DNA of 64,000 bases, taken from the NCBI GenBank assembly GCA_034190875.2, contig CM067354.1, positions 52,630,241-52,694,240 on the forward strand. The letters run 5' to 3'. Below the pieces are notes generated by a model. The model was not told where the DNA came from, ran no database searches, and saw only the letters and a list, made by a program, of their open reading frames with translations. Below, piece after piece: positions 50,654 through 63,330 of this stretch. Position 1 is the first letter of the stretch; each line of letters starts with the position of its first letter. Source of the stretch: Urechis unicinctus. Its lineage: Eukaryota > Annelida > Polychaeta > Xenopneusta > Urechidae. The translations under genes and the position numbers were made by a program.

Positions 50654-52371
50654 CTGATGCATGTTATGATTAAAAGGCAAACATTCGTTATATTATGCCG
50701 TAAACAATTATCAACCGTCGTTTTGTCCGAGGCTAGACTTTCATGTCATGTGTTTATTGATAGATAAGAATGACCATACTATTAGCGATTTCTTCTTACA
50801 TAACATAACAATAGGTTTGGATTCTTAAGCTAGGTCGCTCGCGATACCGGAACGGCCGATAAAGAAGAACATCGTTACTAAAGTGGTAGCTTTTTCCACA
50901 TGCATTCTGCACGCCAGGAATATTTCATGTTTGCCGTATTTAGAGATATAAAAGAGAGCATGTGCTGTCAATGATATATTAGCAACGTAATGATTGTGCC
51001 AGTAGGACATACCACGTCTGTTTATGAATGAACGTGCGCAATAATCGTAAGCTTTTTGTTTAGGGGCAGGTGGCTGTGTAAATTGCAAATGTTGAATATT
51101 GCGATAATACATGCATCGAATTAGAATAGCGTAATAGTCTTGATTATGAAAGTGGAAATTGCATTCAACAAATTTATATCATCACAGAATGAAGTGAAAG
51201 TCTTTTGGACAAACACTTGGGCAGTCCACGACATTTCCGGAATTCGCACAACATATGCATTGTTTTGTAAGCCCATATCCTGTCTTGCCGCAGTCTTGAT
51301 AGTTTATATCAAAGGACACTCGGCAAGCAAAAACACATCTTACATCCGACGTTCATTGGAATTTCGTTCAATAGCAATTTCCCTCCCATTGATATCCTCC
51401 AATTTGCTAGTGAAGCAATGGCTGATACTGTGATGGACATCCCATCAAGGGGAATGGTTCCTATCAAATTCTGCGTGGCTTGGCATACATCAGCTACTGC
51501 AATCGGGTTGTTTAAAATAAGATTCATCAACAGACGAGTCCAACGGTAGACTTTGGTGTTTTTAGTCTTTTAGATATTATGCAGTTTTGTTGATGCCAAA
51601 TTTACATGCGTAATCTGTACTCAACATGGATAATGTGTATTCGAATAAATCTGTTGTGTACACGAAGTTAAGATCGTCTTCAACGTTCCCCTTTTCATCC
51701 GTTTACGTTACGGGGGGAGTTGTTAGCAAATATCAACGTGAAGTGGCACGTATGGAGGTCAATGATAATGCATTATTCTATTCATCAATTAACGTTGCGG
51801 GGGGGATGGGGGATGGGGGGGGGGTGGGGGGGGTACGCACAAGACCTACGCTTATACTTCATTTTGCAGACAATCCGTATTAATATGGCCCATTGAGTCA
51901 TTAGAGAGGATGGTGATCATAATATCCCTGCATCGAAGCTACAAGCGGATTATTTACAGATCCACCCAGCTCAGCCGTTGGAAGTCAGACAAACCCATTA
52001 GTTAGGTATGTTGAAATCCGATAACACTTGTTATGTTTATGTTTCATCGGTACGCATGATTGGAATAAGCAGCTTGGTCTCCAACCCTGTTTATTATAAA
52101 AGGTGCAATGAACGACGCATTCATACTCCGATCAAAATGTTTAAAATAACTCCAATATCAATACTGGTCTTCAGAGGTGATTTGAGCCTTTATATGGTTC
52201 AATAGATGCAAAATAGGTCAATAAATACGCACTTTAAATGATAAAAAATACCTGGCTGCTGCGTTTCTATTGTGAAACCACATGGGTTGCAGACGATATA
52301 TTGTTAATTGCCGATAGTTATGTACAATGACGCCCAGGACAAGCTGCTTGAGGAATCTTACCTAAAAAGCA
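50654..52371 (+). repeat. Young tandem unit T1 (block f)
   Basis: First of three nearly identical head-to-tail units. It starts 'actgatgcatgttatga' and ends 'cttacctaaaaagca'. Distance to the same point in T2 is 1,956 bp (marker 'gtttgg' ending at 50,820 and 52,776). Matching open frames on both strands in T1-T3 (95 codons each way) only reflect recent copying. They are interrupted in the older copies at 27.2 and 42.5 kb. Confidence 0.97.
51799..51833 (+). repeat. G-rich tract in T1
   Basis: Five G runs of five or more bases separated by AT or T within 35 bp, enough for an intramolecular G-quadruplex. Equivalent tracts are at 53,753-53,785 (T2), 55,678-55,712 (T3) and a shorter one at 27,855-27,869 (copy III). 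Copy IV lacks it. Confidence 0.95.
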
Positions 52372-52377
52372 ATATAT

Positions 52378-52434
<57 letters not shown>

Positions 52435-52609
52435 TATATATAGAGATATATATATACATATACATAGATCTAGATATATATCTCTCTATATATATAGATA
52501 TATCTAGATCTATATATAGAATATATATACTATATCTATATATATATATATCTATATATCTCTCTCTCTATATATATATATCTATATATATCTATATATA
52601 TCTATTATA
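52372..52609. repeat. TA / TAGA / TCTA microsatellite between T1 and T2
   Basis: About 238 bp of mixed TA, TAGA and TCTA units with several short palindromes such as 'tctagatctatatataga'. It joins the end of T1 to the start of T2. Confidence 0.97.
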
Positions 52610-54323
52610 CTGATGCATGTTATGACCCAAAAGTCAAAAATTCGTTATATTATGCCATAAACAATTATCAACCGTCGTTTTGTCCGAGCTAGACTTTCAT
52701 GTCATGTGTTCATTGATAGATAAGAATGACCATACTATTAGCGATTACTTCTCACATAACATAACAATAGGTTTGGATTCTTAAGCTAGGTCGCTCGCGA
52801 TACCGGAACGGCCGATAAAGAAGAACATCGTTACTAAAGTGGTAGCTTTTTCCACATGCATTCTGCACGCCAGGAATATTTCATGTTTGCCGTATTTAGA
52901 GATATAAAAGAGAGCATGTGCTGTCAATGATATATTAACAACGTAATGATTGTGCCAGTAGGACATACCACGTCTGTTTATGAATGAACGTGCGCAATAA
53001 TCGTAAGCTTTTTTTTTAGGGGCAGGTGGCTGTGTAAATTGCAAATGTTGAATATTGCGATAATACATGCATCGAATTAGAATAGCGTAATAGTCTCGAT
53101 TATGAAAGTGGAAATTGCATTCAACAAATTTATATCATCACAGAATGAAGTGAAAGTCTTTTGGACAAACACTTGGGCAGTCCACGACATTTCCGGAATT
53201 CGCACAACATATGCATTGTTTTGTAAGCCCATATCCTGTCTTGCCGCAGTCTTGATAGTTTATATCAAAGGACACTCGGCAAGCAAAAACACATCTTACA
53301 TCCGACGTTCATTGGAATTTCGTTCAATAGCAATTTCCCACCCATTGATATCCTCCAATTTGCTAGTGAAGCAATGGCTGATACTGTGATGGACATCCCA
53401 TCAAGGGGAATGGTTCCTATCAAATTCTGCGTGGCTTGGCATACATCAGCTACTGCAATCGGGTTGTTTTAAAATAAGATTCATCAACAGACGAGTCCAA
53501 CGGTAGACTTTGGTGTTTTTAGTCTTTTAGATATTATGCAGTTTTGTTGATGCCAAATTTACATGCGTAATCTGTACTCAACATGGATAATGTGTATTCG
53601 AATAAATCTGTTGTGTACACGAAGTTAAGATCGTCTTCAACGTTCCCCTTTTCATCCGTTTACGTTACGGGGGGAGTTAGCAAATATCAACGTGAAGTGG
53701 CACGTATGGAGGTCAATGATAATGCATTATTCTATTCATCAATTAACGTTGCGGGGGGGATGGGGGATGGGGGGGGGGGGGGGGGTTACGCACAAGACCT
53801 ACGCTTATACTTCATTTTGCAGACAATCCGTATTAATATGGCCCATTGAGTCATTAGAGAGGATGGTGATCATAATATCCCTGCATCGAAGCTACAAGCG
53901 GATTATTTACAGATCCACCCAGCTCAGCCGTTGGAAGTCAGACAAACCCATTAGTTAGGTATGTTGAAATCCGATAACACTTGTTATGTTTATGTTTCAT
54001 CGGTACGCATGATTGGAATAAGCAGCTTGGTCTCCAACCCTGTTTATTATAAAAGGTGCAATGAACGACGCATTCATACTCCGATCAAAATGTTTAAATA
54101 ACTCCAATATCAATACTGGTCTTCAGAGGTGATTTGAGCCTTTATATGGTTCAATAGATGCAAAATAGGTCAATAAATACGCACTTTAAATGATAAAATA
54201 TACCTGGCTGCTGCGTTTCTATTGTGAAACCACATGGGTTGCAGACGATATATTGTTAATTGCCGATAGTTATGTACAATGACGCCCAGGACAAGCTGCT
54301 TGAGGAATCGGACCTAAAAAGCA
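52610..54323 (+). repeat. Young tandem unit T2 (block f)
   Basis: Differs from T1 by about 1% by eye. Examples are 'acttctcac' for 'tcttcttac' near 52,746, an A for G at the 'tattaacaacg' site, and a longer T run near 53,010. Distance to T3 is 1,963 bp (marker ends 52,776 and 54,739). It contains a G-rich tract at 53,753-53,785. Confidence 0.97.
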
Positions 54324-54327
54324 ATAT

Positions 54328-54360
<33 letters not shown>

Positions 54361-54506
54361 GATAATATATATATATATATATAGATATATATATAGAGAG
54401 AGAAAGATACATAGAGAGAGAGAGAGAGATATATATATATCTCTATAGATATAGATCTATAGAGATATATATATATATATATATAGATAGATCTAGATCT
54501 ATATAG

Positions 54507-54572
<66 letters not shown>
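54324..54572. repeat. TA / TAGA / GAGA microsatellite between T2 and T3
   Basis: About 249 bp. It contains a GA-rich part (54,396-54,430) and a perfect inverted repeat with 20-bp arms at 54,431-54,450 and 54,455-54,474 around a 4-bp spacer. Confidence 0.97.
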
Positions 54573-54573
<1 letters not shown>

Positions 54574-56252
54574 TGATGCATGTTATGACCAAAAGTCAAA
54601 CATTCGTTATATTATGCCATAAACAATTATCAACCGTCGTTTTGTCCGAGGCTAGACTTTCATGTCATGTGTTCATTGATAGATAAGAATGACCATACTA
54701 TTAGCGATTACTTCTCACATAACATAACAATAGGTTTGGATTCTTAAGCTAGGTCGCTCGCGATACCGGAACGGCCGATAAAGAAGAACATCGTTACTAA
54801 AGTGGTAGCTTTTTCCACATGCATTCTGCACGACAGGAATATTTCATGTTTGCTGTGTTTAGAAATATAAAAGAGAGCATGTGCTGTCAATGATATATTA
54901 ACAACGTAATGATTGTGCCAGTAGGACATACCACGTCTGTATATGAATGAACGTACGCAATAATCGTAAGCTTTTTTTTTAGGGGCATGTGGCTGTGTAA
55001 ATTGCAAATGTTGAATATTGCGATAATACATGCATCGAGTTAGTATAGCGTAATAGTCTCGATTGTGAAAGTGGAAATTGCATTAAACAAATTTATATCA
55101 TCACAGAATGAAGTGAAAGTCTTATGGACCAACACTTGGGCAGTCCATAACATTTCCCCAATTCGCACAACATATGCCTTGTTTTGTAAGCCCATATCCT
55201 GTCTTGCCGCAGTCGATAGTTTATATCAAAGGACACTCGGCAAGCAAAAACACATCTTACATCCGACGTTCATTGGAATTTCGTTCAATAGCAATTTCCC
55301 ACCCATTGATATCCTCCAATTTCCCATCAAGGGGAATTGTTCCTATCAAATTCTGCGTGGTTTGGCATACATCAGCTACTGGAATCGGGTAGTTTAAAAT
55401 AAGATTCATCAACAGACGAGTCCAATGGTAGACTTTGGTGTTTTTAGTCTTTAAGATATTATGCAGTTTTTTGGATGCCAAATTTACATGCGTAATCTGT
55501 ACTCAGCATGGATAATGTGGATTCGAATGAATCTGTTGTGTACACGAAGTTAAGATCGTCTTCAACGTTCCCCTTTTCATCCGTTTACGTTACGGGGGGA
55601 GTTAGCAAATATCGACGTGAAGTGGCACGTATGGAGGTCAATGATAATGCATTATTCTATTCATCAATTAACGTTGCGGGGGGGGGGGGGGGGTGTGGGG
55701 TGGGGGGGTGGGTTTACGCACAAGACCTACGCTTATACTTCATTTTGCAGACAATCCGTATTAATATGGCCCATTGAATCATTATAGAGGATGGTGATCA
55801 TAATATCCCTGCATCGAAGCTACAAGCGGATTATTTACAGATCCACCCAGCTCAGCCGTTGGACGTCAGACAAACCCATTAGTTAGGTGTGTTGAAATCC
55901 GATAACACTTGTAATTTTTATGTTTCATCGGTACGCATGATTGGAATAAGCAGCTTGGTCTCCAACCCTGTTTATTATAAAAGGTGCAATGAACGACGCA
56001 TTCATACTCCGATCAAAATGTTTAAATAACTCCAATATCAATACTGGTCTTCAGAGGTGATTTGAGCCTTTATATGGTTCAATAGATGCAAAGTAGGTCA
56101 ATAAATACGCACTTTAAATGATAAAATATACCTGGCTGCTGCGTTTCTATTGTGAAACCACATTAATTGCAGACGATATATTGTTAATTGCCGATAGTTA
56201 TGTACAATGACGCCCAGGACAAGCTGCTTGAGGAATCTTACCTAAAAAGCAA
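54573..56252 (+). repeat. Young tandem unit T3 (block f)
   Basis: Somewhat more diverged than T1 and T2 are from each other. It has a 35-bp deletion at about 55,322 (after 'atatcctccaattt') relative to T1 and T2. It ends 'cctaaaaagcaaaagcatatatataagc' and then enters block g late, so about 0.3 kb of g present in copies III and IV is missing at this small TA tract. Confidence 0.95.
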
Positions 56253-56269
56253 AAGCATATATATAAGCA

Positions 56270-57300
56270 TATATATAAGCGACTTTATTACGTCCCTGCT
56301 ACTTGACGAACTTACTTGCATGTTTTTAGAAATTAAATAATTATAAACATTCGGGTCGTTTACTATTATTTCTCTGCAACGATTGATTATTCAAGTTTGG
56401 AAAGCAGCTTAAAGGTCAAAGGGGGCTGAGCTGTACATATTGCCTCCTCATGATTTGCCTTCCTGCGACGAACATCGGCAGTGCAGATACGAATAACCAT
56501 GGGAATATTCACTATAAACGAATGACAATAAAAATGTGTCGATCCCTACACATACATTATGAGGCGCATATTACTAGACCGTAACTACAATTTAATTGAT
56601 TGAACCCTTCAAACAATACAAACAATTTTATAATCGGGACAGTTTGTTAGTTTGAATGTTGTATAATCTATCTACAAATATCCCAAGATGCAGCATGTAT
56701 ATGCGGATATTCTGAAATTTGGGTCATTCGTTTCGTTGTCATACGTCTTTTGTTGCCTCCACCTATGTGCTATATCGACATTCCGCACAGCAGACTTGGG
56801 ACAAAACGCCTACCATAAAACAATCCCTTCATATACATAGTCAAATAAACGAGGTGCTTTTATTGTGCAGTATATTAAGTAACGCACAGAGAATTGACGA
56901 GGCTGACATGGTATGGTGTACTCCTTGAAAAATTTCTGTAGTCTGCTTGAAACGCTTTAAAAGTTTTATCAGTAATTACACTAAAGCTAATATATGTTTA
57001 TATTAGCACAGAGCAATGTACTACGAATAATTGTGATCATATAGATATTTCATGTGTACCGTAAAATAGAAACGCAAATTGGACAGTCATGTCTGAGTTT
57101 GATGATGGCTGCATTCAGCAATAATATTATTTGGAGAGACGAATCGTTATTGTGATTGGTTGGTTGAGCTTCATGGGTGATTCTACAAAACAACGGCTGA
57201 AAAACTGAAATATATTTGTCAGTAACGCTCACTGAACAGGTCTATTGCTGGATCAATAACATTTTCTATAAAGACGTTAAATGAGTGCAAAGCCAATTAG
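56270..57300 (+). repeat. Blocks g (part) and h, copy V
   Basis: Positions 56,275-56,930 match 28,777-29,370 and, for the first part, 44,010-44,290. Positions 56,905-57,240 match 29,710-30,000. Landmarks are 'tattacgtccctgct', 'gattattcaa', 'aatgacaataaaaatgtgtcgatcc' and 'gatcatatagata'. The g-h join lacks the microsatellite found in copy III. Confidence 0.8.
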
Positions 57301-57680
57301 CGTAAAAAACAAGCGTCTCGTCGTAAGAGTGGTTAACTTGGATAGTTTGATGTGGAACTCAAAAAGAATGATCGACGATAAATGAAGTACTTTGCATAGA
57401 CGCTATATGCGCTGTGTTGGCCCCTCACAAGCAGCTGACTTCGATAGTTGAGAGATCAGCATAGTCGTAAATGCTAATATATTTCTTAGGATTAGTGACT
57501 TCAACAAGTCCCGCTACGTATTCTGTTACTGACAACACGACACCTCTTTAGAAAGCACATTAATGTGTAGCAATCCATCGTTTGCTTGTTATGCTCGAAT
57601 ATTACTGCAGTTTGCCATAAATTTGGCTCTTGCACATTTATTACGGCATTGTATGCATATCAGGGGCTCAGTGTTTTGTA
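57300..57680. other. No feature seen
   Basis: Unmatched sequence between blocks h and i of copy V. It holds no frame or motif worth calling. Confidence 0.5.
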
Positions 57681-58980
57681 TGCTGCAGGCATTGTATAAT
57701 ACCACTTTTCTGCTTACAATCTATTGGACCTTTGTGTAATTTTATTAGCTCATAATAAGATGTCTATGACTTTGGTTCTAGTCAATTGAAGGTTATTGAT
57801 TTTCTTGTGCAGTTTAACCGTTACAGCGATTTTATTATTACAAAAGCATCCATTTGCACTGGAAACATTTTGAGCCCATCGACATTGCTTATCAACATTG
57901 CAGAAATCACGATGATTGATCTACAATGTTTGAAGCGGGAAGAGTAATCGTTGTTGAAATGGCACTAAGCTAGTAGGGAATCTCGAATATCGTCCATCGC
58001 AAGAAATACAACAGAATACCTCATTCTATGTTTAATATGCATTAATTAACCCCTATAATCACGCATTCAATGCACTGTTCATCTGAATACATCTATTAAT
58101 GCCAACCTATTTAGTGCATGCGTCCTTGCATGGTAGCATCTGTCGCTGTCAGTCCCACAACTGTAGTGGACTATGATAGTGCTAATTGCATGTTGCCATA
58201 ATACTTCCTTGTTCATTCACCATACTTTCATTCACGTTCCATCAGGTAACTAGCAGCTACTTTCGATTTAATTAGCTTTCACAGACGCGAGAATAAATGA
58301 TGGAGAGGTCAGTTATTATACATTGCCATCAAAATGTTGTGGATCTTGAAGCACCTTGCATTGAGAAAGAGAGATATATCATCTCGTTGTCCTCTGGAAA
58401 GGACAATAACATTGTTTAATCTATAGAGATGCATTAAGTGATGGCTTTGCTGACTTTGTTGTCCGGCTAATTGAAATTAGGTTGATTCAGTTCAACTACG
58501 GCTAACGATATATGATAACATTGGGCATTATGCATGTCTACGCAGCAGAAGGTTAGTACGCATCTGCTCTGGTAGATTTGGATCGATTATGCGTGACGGT
58601 TTCCAAAATACCTGGTGTAAATGAAGAATTCGTATGACGATATGGTATAACAGCAATCGGTCAGCGCGAGAATAATGAGCTTCGTGATCTCTCCTATCAT
58701 CGCCCCTATCTATAAATCGCCCAACAAAACACCGCATATCGACTGCCGGCACACAACACCTTCTCCAATCAGCCACATATGAAAAACATATGGTCATCAC
58801 ACTGCGGGAGTCATTTGCGCAACTGACGTTCCGGTGCCTTTCTCATAAGAATTATCTATGCTGTTGGTTCTGATGACTTTGGATTTCTGCAACCCCCATA
58901 TTACATTTATTCTACATGATATATCTACGCCACTTAATGCAGCATTATTTACTGCATAGGTAAACTGTCGAGAAAATATC
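57680..58980 (+). repeat. Blocks i to l, copy V
   Basis: This matches 44,310-45,440 in copy IV. Landmarks are 'ctgcaggcattgtataata', 'cttacaatctattggacc', 'agggaatctcgaatatcg', 'gtcccacaactgtagtgga', 'aataaatgatggagaggtc' and 'tctacgcagcagaagg'. About 0.2 kb at 58,320-58,530 is not present in copy IV. The 90-codon minus frame at 58,528-58,800 is not kept in copy IV. Confidence 0.8.
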
Positions 58981-59240
58981 AGTACAATTGTATAATGATT
59001 CTTACCAAGCTTCTAATGCTCGGCACGTCCAACTCCACACATGTTAGTATCAAATATGATAAAGGTGTTATGATAAACCGCACACTATGTGCTGAGAAGG
59101 ATCAGTTGTTCGCTGATTCCATATCCCATGTAATGCCTATCGGTATGTCTGCTATGTATCGGTTCAATTACATACTGACCAGGGTACCCGACACGTCTTT
59201 GTCACTTTCCGGAGAAATGGAGCATACACAGTAGTAGAAA
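58980..59240 (+). repeat. Block m, copy V
   Basis: This matches 34,495-34,750 in copy III, with landmarks 'aatatcagtacaattg', 'atgcctatcgg' and 'ggagaaatggagca'. The parallel frames show no third-position bias. Confidence 0.65.
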
Positions 59241-59870
59241 CAAAGCCAGCTTAATAACCTTTGGATATCCACGTGTTTGTGTAAATCAATAATTTATTAC
59301 CGTATATATGGATCATTATTCTATATACGTTATTGTTACATTCTAGAGCTGTGTTAATGCGTGTCGTAGCGCAATAAAACGTTGGAAAATAAATTCGGGA
59401 ATGTTTGTTTTCAAAGTTGGTGCTTGGATTTCTATATCACAATATAGCGAGCCACAGAAAGGGGCGTGATCTGGTTGTTACTGTGATGGCATGCCGGTTG
59501 GTTACTTATTGAGAAAAACGTTTCAGTTGCAACGTACTGCAGACAAATCACAAGGGTACACAGTAGTTGCACTCACAGGTAATATCTCAGGTGGTTGATT
59601 GGTTTCCCGATACTGTATCGGACGCTAGAAATCGCTGCGACAGCGGGGAGTAAATGTTCCAAAATGATGAATGCAACAGTGTGATATTTAGTTTGTATGA
59701 ATTGCACAATATTCGTACATATGCCAAAATGATTTATATGCAGAGCCATTATGCAAATGTCCGTCAACATTGACATTGATCGTGAAAATATTAATATAGA
59801 CATACATTTATATACCGGATAATCTTTCCCTCATTCAATACCCATTCTTTCATAAACAAATAGCTTCGAA
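59240..59870. other. No feature seen
   Basis: AT-rich sequence without a counterpart found by eye. The 76-codon minus frame at 59,573-59,803 has no motif. The matching interval in copy I holds the candidate gene segment (7.7-9.85 kb), which is absent here. Confidence 0.5.
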
Positions 59871-60490
59871 AATTTGGCAACTTCGAGCAATGTTCATTTA
59901 CTGCAGAAGAAAGGTTCCAGAAGGTGTATTTTCACGCCTATATAACACACTACACCAGATGTGGCCAGGTAAATGTCTAGTGATAGCCGTTCCATAGCGA
60001 GGGAGTATCAACAGTTTAAGCCCTGTTTCCTGCACGTGTTATTGCTGATAAAACCACACTCGGCATTATAACCTTCTTCAACAATTACGACGCACCGGGG
60101 AAATATCCAATGTATCTTAAGACAACATCCACATGAGTCATTTGTTATCGTACAGGCGTGCAAGAGAATGCATGGTGGAATGTACGCCTGTATAGCTCAA
60201 TGGACATGTAAGGTGATGTTTTGCGGCACAACAACAGAAACGCAAATTGAGATGGATAAGTCATAACGTGCTCTTTCATCGCGTGTTATGAAGCCAATTG
60301 CCATTCATGATCAAGTTGATATAACGACGGAATCTACAAGGGAAGTAACAGGCTAAAAAGATCCCTAAATCACTATTTACTGGCCTCTGAGGATAAATTT
60401 GGTGATTTTTAATTTATCGCAAACCGCTATAAACTGAGTTTATGACCACAGAAAGGCAAACGTAGCAGCACATATCATGATGGGTTATTT
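59870..60490 (+). repeat. Blocks o and p, copy V
   Basis: Positions 59,870-60,090 match 9,860-10,130. Positions 60,235-60,490 match 35,020-35,250 and 11,345-11,560. Landmarks are 'gagcaatgttcattta', 'caccagatgtggcca', 'gccattcatgatcaagttgatataa' (in part) and 'aaatcactatttactggcct'. Confidence 0.75.
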
Positions 60491-60834
60491 TTTCTACATT
60501 ATTGCATTATTTTTTGCTGAAATTCGGACTTGCTTCTGTAACGTTCAATTGTAACTATACAGAGTGCGACAACATCCGCCCCAAAATAGATGCTCTTGGT
60601 GCTCTTGACCTTGCCCTAATATTTTGTCGTAGAAAGAAATCCACAGATTCATAAATCATCGTTTTAGTCGTGACAATGTCGGTATGTACCTTCTTATCAG
60701 AATGTGACAGTAAATCCCAGTTTACTGATATAACGGCATGGTGTTTATCTTTCCACAGGCATATAGCGCCACACTATCACGAATTATTACACTATCTTAG
60801 GAATTGATGCCTAGCAAATATAAGTCCCAATGTC

Positions 60835-61680
60835 CCGTTATGTAATTATTCGAGATACCCGGCAATACAAAATGATAGAATTGCATTGCTTTATTGTCCG
60901 TTGTTGACGGCGCTTGGTGGATTGAAGATTGAAAGCTATAACATGGTTCATATTCATTATGAATAAAGCTACCCTTACGATCATATCAACTATCCATAAA
61001 GCATTAATATTATTCAGGATTTCGATATATGATGACAATCATCGTATCCATGTTATCACGAATATTGTATTTCGTATGATAGCAGTCGAGCTATTACATT
61101 ACCCCAAGCACCAAAAATGGTAAAAATATATTAACACCTGGTACTTAATATTATTCAAAAACAACATCCAGGATTTCGATACATGATGACAACTCATCGT
61201 GTGAATGTATTTCGATACAATCACTGAACCAAAAAGCAATTCATCATACAACAGTGGGCGATTATTTGACAAATGACTCTCAATAGGTCTATCAAGCAAA
61301 CCAAATGTAAGACAATCACATTTTGATGGCGATCATCGAATTTGACCAGCCTTTCATCGAGCACATTTCCTGGCCCTATCGACAATTAATCTCAATGTTT
61401 AAAACAGTGCTGCCTATCACAATAACATCGTCATGTGGTCTCGCTTTCGATCAAGCGACAGAGATATCCCATGAATCAACAGGTGTGTCCGCCTGAAACG
61501 CGGTGGCTGGTGGTCATTTGCGAATGGATTTCTAAATGCAAATCTGTTAACTGAAAGTGTTATTTTCTTTAGTGGTGGTAGTAGCAAAAAACACTTCATA
61601 TTAACCGGTAGACATCTCTGCATGATAGTCAAAATCTGTCCCGTAATTTAAGTGCTGGCCATCATTCAAATATAGGTAGA
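60835..61680 (+). repeat. Blocks q and r, copy V
   Basis: Positions 60,870-61,240 match 13,200-13,520. Positions 61,330-61,680 match 35,440-35,890. An internal element, 'aggatttcgata.atgatgacaa.tcatcgt', occurs twice (61,016-61,047 and 61,168-61,201), a local duplication that lengthens q in this copy. Confidence 0.7.
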
Positions 61681-61689
61681 TTCGAGAAA

Positions 61690-62110
61690 CTATAGGGTAG
61701 TATCATAGACGTTGCTTGGTTTATTGTGGGTAAAGGTTGAACAGATAGCACTCACAGTAAAAACCAAACAATATATGTCTAATCCTGGGAACATATATCC
61801 TAGTATGATTGGACGCAGGCAGATATCCCTTCCCATTCTTACCAAGGGTGCAGCGGTTAACTGCAAGACCCATTTGCATCTGCTTTATGAGATAGTTATC
61901 ATGTTGCAATCCCGCTCACCCTGTTGTTTTGCTCGATATGCATTTATTTAAAAATAAGCTTAAATCACCGGCAGATTAGGCTTAATTATTCCTCCTTTTA
62001 TATTGAGCCACTCATAAAAAGCTTTAATATACTTGATTAATAAAAATTGCGAAAACAAGTCATTTTCAATGCATGAAGTAATGTTGCCATGACAATAATT
62101 TGTTGGAAAG
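61690..62110 (+). repeat. Block s and remnant of t, copy V
   Basis: This matches 21,340-21,690 and 45,460-45,700. Landmarks are 'agacgttgcttggtttattg', 'ttaccaagggtgcag' and 'ttaggcttaattattcctcc'. Most of t is deleted: the sequence goes from the end of s to 'attgcgaaaacaagtca' (62,046), which is the end of t in copies II and IV. Confidence 0.8.
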
Positions 62111-63330
62111 GTTTTTCTTCTAATATAAGAATACTGTTCTGAATCATTAAAACGGCTTTTACCATCACTCACTGTTATGCAGCAATATCGAGCATGTATG
62201 GTAATAACCACATATAGGGTTTCATACGTCGTCTAGCTTTCTCGATACAATGATGTAAATAGTCGAAAATCTGAAAATGTCAGAGTGCATTTTGCTAATA
62301 TATTGGTGAAGCTGATGGATGTTGTGAAGAATCTCCTGCAAATCTATCACATAGTTGCATCATCAGTAACACACTCAGTTAGCTAGACTGACGACTATGA
62401 TAACTTATTTCAAATTAACAACATTTTCCATGAGGCATTTATATTCTGCCTGAGCAATAGTGATCTGTAAGAGAACGCGCTGGTATAATTCTGGAGAAGT
62501 GCATTGCTCGTTATATGCAGATGTGAACAGCGTGGTATGATAATTGCTTCACATGTTGACTGGTTATTGGCTTAAAACGCATAATGTCGGTGTCAAATCA
62601 ACGAGTAGGGTTCAATACGTTCGCACAGAGTTTGTAATCACTTTGTCAACTGCACAAGCACACAAATGAGGGAACATTTGCCGTTGACTGAAAAATCATT
62701 ATGCTGTTGCTGACACATGAATTTTAATTATATACGGCTACCCTGTGTTTATCGAATCGCTAATCCACTAGTCATGTGCAGCTTAGATCGCACTTCCAAA
62801 ATAACACAAGTGAATGCTACACACACCTCTGGTACACTCGTCTGCAGTATTATCAGCATCAATGTACTTAGACACGCCGCTAGAGGTGTCATACTGACAG
62901 TTTGTAATCTATTCAAAGACACAAGTATCCTGAACATATCGAGACGGATGTAATGGTTGTACTGCTGAGACAGAGTACCTCATGTACACTTGATCGCCGA
63001 CATAGATACACCTCAAAACATTTCCTACAAACATATAACAATTCCTTTCACCAGAAATTGTAAAACGTCGCTCTAACAAATCAAGAGGAGGCACGGCAAA
63101 TTTTGTCGACACCATTGTAACGTGAATCCATCTCACTGAAAACATTTTTTGTTCGTAAATGTGATAAAGCATTTTTGATATTTAACAAGCTACCAAACAT
63201 GCTCTATTTTGAGAGGCAGTTTTTGAGCCCGTCGCTCATTATTTCATGCAGGGTAATGCACTGCTCGCCTAGAAATGTTTTTCCCGTCCTCAATATTAAC
63301 TATCGAACTAGTGGATTAAGTGACCATTAT
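62110..63330 (+). repeat. Blocks u, v and w, copy V
   Basis: This matches 46,340-47,110 and, for w, 22,240-22,520. Landmarks are 'gtttcatacgtcgtctagc', 'tatcacatagttgcatc', 'cacaaatgagggaac', 'ccactagtcatgtgca', 'gcagcttagatcgcac', 'cacttgatcgccgac' and 'aaatcaagaggagg'. This is the fullest u-v-w in the window. Confidence 0.85.

Noticed and set aside
50825..51433. Opposed 95-97 codon frames repeated in T1, T2 and T3
   Set aside because: They are shared only because the units are recent copies. The older copies of the same block at 27.2 and 42.5 kb have stops and indels in these frames.
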